From an uncultured Actinomycetes bacterium (lineage in GTDB: Bacteria; Actinomycetota; Actinomycetes; Nanopelagicales; Nanopelagicaceae): a DNA stretch of 12,719 nucleotides. Positions 6,541 through 12,719 of this stretch are shown here, piece by piece. Under the pieces are notes generated by a model. The model was given only the letters and a program-made list of their open reading frames with translations. It searched no databases and was not told the DNA's origin. The translations under genes and the position numbers were made by a program. The number at the start of each line of letters is the position of its first letter. Position 1 is the stretch's first letter. Location of the stretch: contig CAITKS010000168.1 in the NCBI GenBank assembly GCA_903893085.1, forward strand, positions 1 to 12,719, read 5' to 3'.

Positions 6541-7275
6541 TTACTTAGTTCTAAAGGTCTTGCGTACCTCTTGATTACGCTCTCCAAGCGGGGCAAGTTC
6601 TTGCCCATTAAGTGTTAGATCAAGATCTCCGGCATTACTTAGATAAATACTGATTGAAGTTGGTGCGCTAAAACTTTTTGAATCGCCTTGGAATATAGGT
6701 CCTTTAAATAAATTTTTTCCATCTGAAACCACATGAATATTTGAGTTTCCGCGAGTTGCCGCAATTGTTAATTTCATTTCTCCATTTGCAGAAGGTGCGA
6801 CAGGTGCTTCCACCTCTGGAGTTGGTTCAGCAGTTGGCGAGGCAACTGTTTGTGGCGTAGGAGATTGCGAGACCGTAGGGATAACCGTAGTTTTGGAGTT
6901 AGAGATGATTATTTGACCACCTGCGATCGCTGCCAAAATTACAACCGAAGCTATAGCCAGTGGCTTCCAAGAAAGAGTCTTGCGCTCGGTAGGAAGTTTG
7001 GTGACATTGTTTTCAACCAACATGTCATGGATTGTCCGCGACTCACTTGAATGTTCTTCGTTGTAAAGATCTATCAAAGTTTGCGCATCGACAGAAATCT
7101 TTGGTGCGATATTACGTAAATGTCCGCGGGCATATGTATCTCCCCCGCAATGAACAAAATTATTATTTTCAATTTCCTTGATTAAACCTGGACGAATACT
7201 TGTAATCTCTGCGAGTTCATCAATGCTCAGGCCAGCGCTTTCACGCGCACCTCGCAAAAACTCGCCTAGCGACAT
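6541..7275 (-). CDS. RodZ-like membrane HTH protein (DUF4115 domain)
   Basis: A 244-residue bitopic protein. Residues 3-70 form a helix-turn-helix of the HTH_25 type (G-E-F-L-R-G-A-R-E-S-A-G-L-S, then D-T-Y-A-R-G-H-L-R), a single membrane segment lies at about 105-124, a Pro/Thr/Glu-rich extracytoplasmic linker at 130-160, and a beta-rich DUF4115 domain at about 166-244. This is the layout of RodZ, which links the MreB cytoskeleton to cell-wall synthesis and shape. In Actinobacteria such proteins lie between ftsK and rimO. Without seeing mreB I cannot confirm that role. The start is ATG at 7275, as the HTH begins at once; the ribosome binding site is weak (GTGAG). A 144-base gap with repeats and a candidate promoter lies upstream, so this may be the first gene of the rimO-pgsA-cinA-clgR unit. 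Confidence 0.85.
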   Translation of the reverse strand: MSLGEFLRGARESAGLSIDELAEITSIRPGLIKEIENNNFVHCGGDTYARGHLRNIAPKISVDAQTLIDLYNEEHSSESRTIHDMLVENNVTKLPTERKTLSWKPLAIASVVILAAIAGGQIIISNSKTTVIPTVSQSPTPQTVASPTAEPTPEVEAPVAPSANGEMKLTIAATRGNSNIHVVSDGKNLFKGPIFQGDSKSFSAPTSISIYLSNAGDLDLTLNGQELAPLGERNQEVRKTFRTK

Positions 7276-7320
7276 CTCAACTCACATTCAAAAAAATTAG
7301 GATCGATTGGTTAAGTCTAA

Positions 7321-7326
7321 ATTCTA
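7321..7326 (-). promoter_or_regulatory. Candidate -10 element ahead of the rodZ-like gene
   Basis: On the minus strand TAGAAT (7326-7321) fits the TANNNT -10 of actinobacterial housekeeping promoters and would start transcription near 7314, giving a leader of about 39 bases before the ATG at 7275. No convincing -35 is present 17 bases upstream. The inverted repeats at 7334-7384 would lie directly upstream, where an activator or repressor could act. An alternative -35 (TTGACC, 7373-7368) has no good -10 at the right distance. Confidence 0.35.
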
Positions 7327-7333
7327 CTTGTGC

Positions 7334-7384
7334 AATCACCCTAGGCATAGATGTACGGGTGATTAGGGGTCAAGATCACCCGTA
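7334..7384. repeat. Three-copy inverted/direct repeat between ftsK and the rodZ-like gene
   Basis: On the plus strand AATCACCC (7334-7341), GGGTGATT (7357-7364) and ATCACCCGTA (7375-7384) occur in a row. The middle copy belongs to TACGGGTGAT (7354-7363), which pairs perfectly over 10 bases with the third copy (11-base loop), or over 8 bases with the first copy (15-base loop). The two stems exclude each other. The outer copies are direct repeats (ATCACCC then TAGG or GTAGG) 40 bases apart. Neither stem is followed by a T-run on the minus strand, so a standard ftsK terminator is not supported, although the 10-base stem could stop or stabilise ftsK mRNA. Confidence 0.7.
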
Positions 7385-7419
7385 GGAGTAGTACTAGTTT
7401 GGGTTAACGTGAAGTGAAT

Positions 7420-9768
7420 TTAGTAATCACGAAGCGTTGCCAGCACTGAATCAAGTTCATCTGGCTTCACCATGACAATCCGCGCCTTGGATCCTTCGGA
7501 TGGTCCGACGATTCCACGTGATTCCATTAGATCCATCAAGCGACCAGCTTTTGCAAAACCAACGCGCAACTTTCGCTGCAACATAGAAGTTGATCCAAAT
7601 TGCGTTCCTACAACTAATTCAACAGCTTGCAGTAGAAGATCTAAATCATCACCAATATCTTTATCTACCAATTTGTTTGTCTGCGGTGCAACAGTTACAT
7701 CTTCACGATAACGCGGTGAAAGTTGCTTCTTAACGTGATTTGTTACCGCTTCAATTTCACGCTCAGAAACATATGCGCCTTGAATACGAATCGCACGAGA
7801 TGCACCCATCGGAATAAAGAGACCGTCACCTTGGCCGACCAACTTTTCGGCACCTGGGCTATCTAAAATAACGCGGCTATCCGCCAATGAACTTGTTGCA
7901 AATGAAAGACGGGAAGGAACGTTAGCCTTGATCAAACCTGTAACAACATCGACCGATGGGCGTTGTGTTGCCAATACCAAGTGGATGCCTGCAGAACGTG
8001 CGAGCTGCGTGATTCGTACAACCGATTCTTCAACTTCACGGGCTGCAACGATCATTAAATCTGCAAGTTCGTCAATGATCACAAGCAAGTATGGGTATGG
8101 CTCAACGACGCGATCGCTACCGGGAGGGGCGATAACTTTTCCAGCACGCACCGCCTTATTGAAATCATCGATATGCCTAAATCCAAAAGTAGAAAGATCT
8201 TCATAACGAAGATCCATCTCGCGTACCACCCAAGTAAGCGCATCAGCGGCTTTCTTTGGGTTGGTTATGATCGGAGTAATTAAATGAGGAATGCCTTCGT
8301 AGGCAGTTAACTCAACGCGCTTTGGATCTATTAATACCAATCGCACATCATCCGGCGTTGCTCTCATCAAAATAGATGTAATCATCGCGTTAATCATTGA
8401 AGATTTACCGGCACCTGTTGCACCTGCAACAAGTAGGTGCGGCATTTTCGCCAGGTTTGCGCAGACAAAGTTTCCTTCGACATCTTTACCTAGGGCAACC
8501 AACATTGGGTGGTGATCTTGTCCGGCAACGCTAGAGCGCATCACATCTCCCAGAGCGACAATTTCGCGGTCTGCGTTAGGAATTTCGATTCCGACCGCTG
8601 ATTTTCCAGGGATTGGCGAAAGAATTCGCACGTCGCTGCTGGCAACCGCATATGAAATATTCTTTGCAAGTGCGGTAATTCGTTCGACTTTTACCGCATT
8701 ACCTAATTCAACTTCATATCTGGTAACCGTTGGGCCGCGCATGAATCCTGTGACTTGGGCATCGATTTCAAATTGCGCAAATACTTCGGTAAGAGCTGCA
8801 ACCACAGTGTCGTTTGCCTTCGACTTAGCCTTTGCGGCAGGACCAGTACGAAGTAAATCTTGTGGAGGTAGCGAATAATGTGAATCGGCAGTCAGCAATA
8901 GTTGTTCGGGACGCTTGGCAGAGGCAGGAGTACTCGTCGATGCTGCGGGTGCTTGAACATGGCGCGGGACTTCAACTGTGAACTCTTCATCGAATTCTTC
9001 TTCATCTAAATCATCTTCTTGAACTTCATCAGCGTGATGATTCCAGGCAACGACAGGAGTTTCAAAAGGCGGCGTATCTGTAATTTCAAAAACTGACTCT
9101 TCGCGTTGAGGGCGCTTTGACCAGAGCCAGATCGAAGTATTTTTCACTCGGATAGCAATCGAAGAAAGAGGTGTTGCTGTCGTTACGAGGATTCCAAAGA
9201 AAAATAGTGCAAACAAAAATGGGTATGCCAACATCGAAGTCATCAAAGCTTCGAGCGGCATGGCAACTGCGTAACCGAGCCATCCCCCGCCTTGGCGCAT
9301 TGCAGTGGCACCGGTTGGATTTATCGCGCCAAGAGAACCGTTTAAAAGATGCGCTAAACCTGCGGCGCTAACAATCATTGTTACGATGCCAACAACAATG
9401 CGTGAAGTTGCTTTGTGATCATCGGGAACTCGGAATAGACGAATTGCAAAATAGATTGCTACAACGGGTGCGAAGAATCCGATTCGACCGAATGCACCGT
9501 AAATTACTGAATACAGATTGCGGCCCACAAAGTTATCTGCAGCAAACCATGTACCCGCAAATGCGGTCAGTGCTAAAAGAAGTAGTAGAAAGGCGACGCC
9601 ATCTCGATGATGGGCAGGATCTAAATCGCGAGCCCCACGAGCTAGAAAGCGAACCGTTGAACCGAGGGCTTTGGCTAAAGTAGACCAAATTGCATTTATC
9701 GCGCGGCTAAGAATCGATAAGGCTGATTTGGAAGCCTTACTAGATGTTGTGCGTTTTTTCTTAGCCAC
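7420..9768 (-). CDS. ftsK: DNA translocase FtsK
   Basis: FtsK is a septum-anchored hexameric DNA pump that clears and segregates chromosome ends during division. The 782-residue protein has a basic N-terminal tail, four or five membrane segments at about 57-205, a short variable linker with an acidic run (residues 247-263), the alpha domain from about 310, and the RecA-like motor with Walker A GATGAGKS at 449-456 and Walker B L-L-V-I-I-D-E at 561-567. The C-terminal gamma winged helix (about 708-782) includes [14 protein letters not shown] and normally reads orienting sequences. It is somewhat shorter than many actinobacterial FtsK proteins because of the short linker. The start is GTG at 9768, 17 bases after the rnj stop, with no clear Shine-Dalgarno. 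A 144-base gap separates it from the next gene. Confidence 0.96.
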   Translation of the reverse strand: MAKKKRTTSSKASKSALSILSRAINAIWSTLAKALGSTVRFLARGARDLDPAHHRDGVAFLLLLLALTAFAGTWFAADNFVGRNLYSVIYGAFGRIGFFAPVVAIYFAIRLFRVPDDHKATSRIVVGIVTMIVSAAGLAHLLNGSLGAINPTGATAMRQGGGWLGYAVAMPLEALMTSMLAYPFLFALFFFGILVTTATPLSSIAIRVKNTSIWLWSKRPQREESVFEITDTPPFETPVVAWNHHADEVQEDDLDEEEFDEEFTVEVPRHVQAPAASTSTPASAKRPEQLLLTADSHYSLPPQDLLRTGPAAKAKSKANDTVVAALTEVFAQFEIDAQVTGFMRGPTVTRYEVELGNAVKVERITALAKNISYAVASSDVRILSPIPGKSAVGIEIPNADREIVALGDVMRSSVAGQDHHPMLVALGKDVEGNFVCANLAKMPHLLVAGATGAGKSSMINAMITSILMRATPDDVRLVLIDPKRVELTAYEGIPHLITPIITNPKKAADALTWVVREMDLRYEDLSTFGFRHIDDFNKAVRAGKVIAPPGSDRVVEPYPYLLVIIDELADLMIVAAREVEESVVRITQLARSAGIHLVLATQRPSVDVVTGLIKANVPSRLSFATSSLADSRVILDSPGAEKLVGQGDGLFIPMGASRAIRIQGAYVSEREIEAVTNHVKKQLSPRYREDVTVAPQTNKLVDKDIGDDLDLLLQAVELVVGTQFGSTSMLQRKLRVGFAKAGRLMDLMESRGIVGPSEGSKARIVMVKPDELDSVLATLRDY

Positions 9769-9785
9769 AACTTTAATCTTAGCGG

Positions 9786-11468
9786 TCAGACCTCAATAAC
9801 TACGGGAACAATCATTGGGCGGCGGCGATGTTTTCCACCAACCCAGCTGCCTATAGTCCGGCGAACAACTTGAGAAAGTTGATGGGTTCCATTTACACCT
9901 TCTGAAACCGCGTGCTGTAAGGCTTTTTCAATCTGCCCCTTAACTTCGTCAAAGAGTGCTTCGTCCTCGTTAAAGCCACGTGCATGAATATCAGGTCCCG
10001 CGATGATCTTTCCACTTTGCGATTCGATTACAACTACTACTGAAATAAATCCTTCTTCACCAAGAATTCGGCGATCCTTAAGTGATGATTCGGTTATATC
10101 TCCGATACTTCCACCATCTACATATACAAAACCACACGGGACGGATCCTGCGACGCTGGCTTCGTGATCAACCAAATCAACAACTATTCCATTTTCGATT
10201 ACAAATGCATTTGCACGCGGAACTCCTGCTTGGATTGCAAGTTCGGCATTAGCCTTTAAGTGGCGCCATTCTCCATGAACTGGCATCGCATATTTAGGTT
10301 TAACAATGTTGTAGCAGTACAACAACTCACCTGCTGCAGCGTGGCCAGATACGTGCACCATCGCGTTGGCTTTATGGACGACTTTTGCACCGAATCTTGT
10401 TAGTTCGTTAATGACGCGAAATACTGAGTTTTCATTTCCCGGAATAAGCGAGGATGCCAGAATTACAGTGTCGCCATCGCCGACTCTGATCTGGTGATCG
10501 CCATTTGCCATACGAGAGAGTGCCGCCATTGGCTCGCCTTGAGATCCAGTACAGATCAAAACTACTCGATCGTCGTAGTTATCAAGATCTTTGGCATCAA
10601 TAACCATTCCGGATGGAACGTTTAAGTAGCCCATATCTTCAGCAATCTTCATATTGCGCACCATTGAACGCCCAATGAAAACTACTTTTCGATCGTGCAT
10701 GGCTGCAGTGTCGATTACCTGTTGCACACGGTGCACATGAGATGAGAAAGAGGCGACGATTACGCGACGTTTGGTAGCAGCTATTACCCTATTTAGCGCT
10801 GGCATAATTTCACGCTCTGACGGAGTGAATCCAGGGACATCAGCATTTGTAGAATCGACTAAGAATAAATCAACGCCTTCATCGCCCAAGCGAGCAAATG
10901 TACGTAAATCAGTAATGCGGCCATCGAGCGGCAATTGATCCATCTTAAAATCACCGGTATGTAAAACCGTTCCAGCCTTAGTGTGAATCGCAATCGCTAA
11001 AGCATCAGGAATCGAGTGATTTACTGCAACGAACTCGACTTCAAATGGCCCAATATCTTCGCGCATGCCTTCTTTAACTTCACGAGTAAGAGGGGAAATG
11101 CGATGTTCCTTTAACTTTGCAGTTACCAATGCCAGAGTCAAAGCAGATCCGTAGAGAGCGATATCCCCGCGTTCGCGCAATAGATAAGGTGTTGCGCCAA
11201 TGTGATCTTCATGTCCGTGAGTAAGTACTAAACCGACTACATCATCTAGACGATCTCGAATGTAACTAAAGTCCGGCAAAATTAAATCGATACCTGGTTG
11301 GTTCTCTTCAGGAAATAGCACTCCACAATCAACTATTAAAAGCTTGCCGTTAGTTTCAAAGACGGTCATATTGCGGCCGATTTCAGCTAAACCGCCGAGT
11401 GCGACAATGCGCAATCCATTAGCGACTAATTTGTCGGGAAGGCCGAGATCGGGATGCGGATGGGTCAT
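9786..11468 (-). CDS. rnj: Ribonuclease J
   Basis: A metallo-beta-lactamase nuclease with 5'-3' exonuclease and endonuclease activity, central to mRNA turnover and rRNA maturation in Actinobacteria. The 560-residue protein shows the zinc motif H-G-H-E-D-H-I-G at residues 84-91, His151 in N-H-S-I-P-D, and T-G-D-F-K-M-D at 171-177. A later H-V-S-G-H-A (beta-CASP motif) and a C-terminal dimerisation domain follow. The start is ATG at 11468, ten bases after the dapA stop. The gap (AAATTAATTT on the minus strand) has no Shine-Dalgarno, so translation probably depends on coupling to dapA or on an unstructured AU-rich start. The dapA-rnj pair is common in Actinobacteria. Because there is a single rnj here, RNase J1/J2 naming does not apply. 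Confidence 0.95.
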   Translation of the reverse strand: MTHPHPDLGLPDKLVANGLRIVALGGLAEIGRNMTVFETNGKLLIVDCGVLFPEENQPGIDLILPDFSYIRDRLDDVVGLVLTHGHEDHIGATPYLLRERGDIALYGSALTLALVTAKLKEHRISPLTREVKEGMREDIGPFEVEFVAVNHSIPDALAIAIHTKAGTVLHTGDFKMDQLPLDGRITDLRTFARLGDEGVDLFLVDSTNADVPGFTPSEREIMPALNRVIAATKRRVIVASFSSHVHRVQQVIDTAAMHDRKVVFIGRSMVRNMKIAEDMGYLNVPSGMVIDAKDLDNYDDRVVLICTGSQGEPMAALSRMANGDHQIRVGDGDTVILASSLIPGNENSVFRVINELTRFGAKVVHKANAMVHVSGHAAAGELLYCYNIVKPKYAMPVHGEWRHLKANAELAIQAGVPRANAFVIENGIVVDLVDHEASVAGSVPCGFVYVDGGSIGDITESSLKDRRILGEEGFISVVVVIESQSGKIIAGPDIHARGFNEDEALFDEVKGQIEKALQHAVSEGVNGTHQLSQVVRRTIGSWVGGKHRRRPMIVPVVIEV

Positions 11469-11478
11469 AAATTAATTT

Positions 11479-12366
11479 TTATAGCGAGACGCCGCCAGCG
11501 ATCAGATCGGTGCGCAGCTGCGCGATCTGTTCCTGCGTTGCATCTACTAGAGGAAGTCTTGTGTGGCCACCAGGTAGGCCCATCATATTTAGCGCAGCCT
11601 TCGTCAGAATTGCACCTTGTGTGCGGAAGGTTCCGGTAAAGACTGGAAGTAACTTCTGATGAATTTCCAGTGCACGCGCTGCATTGCCAGCAAACCAAGC
11701 GTTTAACATCTCTTTCAGATCTTTACCGACGGTATGTCCGCAAACAGAAACCATTCCGACCGCGCCAACTGAAAGCAGTGGCAAGTTCAAAATGTCATCA
11801 CCTGAATAAACAGGGATTCCGCAGCGTTTAATAACCCAAGAGGTCGATGCCACATTTCCTTTGGCATCTTTTAGCGCAACAATTTGTGGGTGCTCAAAAA
11901 GGCTAACAATCGTGTCAGGCTCAATTTCAATTCCACAACGACCCGGAATGTCGTACATCATTAACGGTAAATCTGTAGCACTTGCAACCGCTTTAAAGTG
12001 AGCAGCGACACCGGCTTGTGGTGGCTTGTTGTAATACGGTGTAACAACTAACAAGCCATCGGCGCCTGCTTTTTCAGTGCGCTTTGCTTGGTTTATTGAA
12101 TAGTCAGTTTCGTTATCGCCAGCACCGGATACAACGAAGATTTTTGGTCCGACTACATCTTTTACAACGCGAATAATCTCTTCTTTTTCAGATGATTTCG
12201 TAGTTGGGGCTTCACCAGTTGTTCCGTTAACCGCGATTCCATCATGTCCAATTGCGACCAAGTGAGCAGCTAACTTTTCGACGCCAGGCCAATCGATTTT
12301 GCCATCCTTATCGAAAGGGGTCACCATTGCGGTGAGCATGCGTCCGAATGGTGCTGCGATATCCAT
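11479..12366 (-). CDS. dapA: 4-hydroxy-tetrahydrodipicolinate synthase
   Basis: DapA condenses pyruvate with aspartate semialdehyde, the first committed step to meso-diaminopimelate and lysine, needed for peptidoglycan. The 295-residue protein has the full active site: G-T-T-G-E at 48-52 (Thr49/Thr50), Tyr138 in M-M-Y-D-I-P-G-R with Arg143, and the Schiff-base Lys166 in A-L-K-D-A-K-G. The Y-Y-N-K-P loop is at 111-115. The start is ATG at 12366; GGTAGG at 12380-12375 gives eight bases of spacing. It follows thyX by 17 bases. A small hairpin overlaps its ribosome binding site and the thyX stop. Confidence 0.96.
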   Translation of the reverse strand: MDIAAPFGRMLTAMVTPFDKDGKIDWPGVEKLAAHLVAIGHDGIAVNGTTGEAPTTKSSEKEEIIRVVKDVVGPKIFVVSGAGDNETDYSINQAKRTEKAGADGLLVVTPYYNKPPQAGVAAHFKAVASATDLPLMMYDIPGRCGIEIEPDTIVSLFEHPQIVALKDAKGNVASTSWVIKRCGIPVYSGDDILNLPLLSVGAVGMVSVCGHTVGKDLKEMLNAWFAGNAARALEIHQKLLPVFTGTFRTQGAILTKAALNMMGLPGGHTRLPLVDATQEQIAQLRTDLIAGGVSL

Positions 12367-12377
12367 GGGTGAAACCT

Positions 12378-12390
12378 ACCGTTTTACGGT
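12378..12390 (-). promoter_or_regulatory. Small hairpin over thyX stop and dapA ribosome binding site
   Basis: On the minus strand ACCGT-AAA-ACGGT forms a five-pair stem with a three-base loop. The thyX stop TAA (12386-12384) spans the stem edge and loop, and the 3' arm includes the first half of the dapA Shine-Dalgarno GGTAGG. A ribosome finishing thyX would open it, so it could couple dapA translation to thyX. The stem is short and this is inference. Confidence 0.35.
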
Positions 12391-12719
12391 GCGATCCGTC
12401 CAGATTTTCCGAAAGCACCGTAGGTAAGTGGCATTAATTTAGCGAATTCGGCTTCCATTTTCTCTGCAACCATCTCGATTTCGCGTTGTGGATAGCTGGG
12501 AAAATGTGAACCTTCGCGCGCTGTGCGAAGTGAAAGAAAATTCATAAGTGCACGGGCATTCATGGTCACGTACATTGAAGAATATGTTGCGACTGGAAGC
12601 ACTGCGCGCGCTACTTCGCGGGCGACTCCGGCATCCAACATTTTTTGATAACTATCGTATGCAACTATGTACGCATCTTTCATTGCCTTAACGGTTACAT
12701 CAAATTGTTCTTGGGTGCC
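12384..12719 (-). CDS. thyX: Flavin-dependent thymidylate synthase ThyX, C-terminal part
   Basis: ThyX makes dTMP from dUMP with methylene-tetrahydrofolate, using FAD and NADPH. The last 111 residues are inside the window; the 5' part, including the R-H-R-x7-S signature, lies beyond 12719. Recognisable are G-V-A-R-E-V-A-R-A-V-L-P, then V-T-M-N-A-R-A-L-M-N-F-L-S-L-R (the substrate-binding Arg region) and P-S-Y-P-Q-R-E-I-E, as in mycobacterial ThyX. The frame is open to the window edge (G-T-Q-E-Q-F-D before the first internal Met), so the ATG at 12683 is not the start. It ends 17 bases before dapA, in the usual thyX-dapA-rnj order. Confidence 0.93.
   Translation of the reverse strand, partial: GTQEQFDVTVKAMKDAYIVAYDSYQKMLDAGVAREVARAVLPVATYSSMYVTMNARALMNFLSLRTAREGSHFPSYPQREIEMVAEKMEAEFAKLMPLTYGAFGKSGRIAP

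Noticed and set aside
6211..6618. Plus-strand open frame opposite rimO, Ser/Ala rich.
   Set aside because: Antisense shadow of a well-conserved gene, with no family match.
7354..7384. 10-base stem as a standard intrinsic terminator of ftsK.
   Set aside because: No T-run follows on the minus strand and the loop is 11 bases, so I list it as a repeat or regulatory element instead.
9086..9683. Overlapping short frames on both strands inside the ftsK 5' half.
   Set aside because: They fall within membrane-segment and linker coding sequence of ftsK and show no domain or ribosome binding site.
1..12719. Search for insertion sequences, CRISPR arrays, tRNA or rRNA genes and phage genes.
   Set aside because: No transposase or integrase, no regularly spaced repeats and no RNA gene pattern was seen; nearly all bases are explained by housekeeping genes.

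Overview
The window is a chromosomal housekeeping region of an actinobacterium with a modest GC content. The gene order thyX - dapA - rnj - ftsK - rodZ-like - rimO - pgsA - cinA - clgR - DUF3046 - recA - recX is the order known from this phylum; in Mycobacterium tuberculosis the same block runs from thyX to recX. ClgR, DUF3046 and FtsK followed by an RNase J-DapA-ThyX cluster are actinobacterial marks. The low GC, short proteins, overlapping or nearly touching genes and tiny intergenic gaps suggest a streamlined freshwater lineage such as Nanopelagicales (acI: Planktophila/Nanopelagicus). That placement is inference; no 16S gene is present.

Almost everything is on the minus strand, so transcription runs from high to low coordinates. 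Block 1 (12719 to 7420): thyX (5' part outside the window), dapA, rnj and ftsK, with gaps of 10 to 17 bases. Block 2 (7275 to 2599): a 144-base gap with a promoter-like element and three copies of an inverted/direct repeat, then a RodZ-like membrane HTH protein, rimO, pgsA, cinA (C-terminal domain only), clgR, a TetR regulator, a DUF3046 protein and tspO, packed with overlaps or gaps below 30 bases. Block 3: a plus-strand YaaA-family gene (2030-2584) is convergent to tspO and divergent from recA (1803-721). recX follows recA directly and ends in a 4-base tail-to-tail overlap with a plus-strand IclR regulator whose 3' end opens the window.

Functionally the window joins DNA repair (RecA, RecX), chromosome segregation (FtsK), cell shape and membrane synthesis (RodZ-like, PgsA), ribosome and RNA processing (RimO, RNase J), precursor synthesis (ThyX, DapA), NMN recycling (CinA) and stress regulation (ClgR, TetR).

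No mobile element, CRISPR array, tRNA or rRNA is visible. The points most worth a second look are: a near-perfect actinobacterial LexA box lying between recA and the YaaA gene, apparently inside overlapping divergent promoters; the unusually short YaaA protein, encoded by a gene with an abrupt GC break in its middle; a recX gene whose family N-terminus can only be reached from a non-canonical ATT start overlapping the recA stop codon; and the mutually exclusive hairpins/repeats ahead of the rodZ-like gene.
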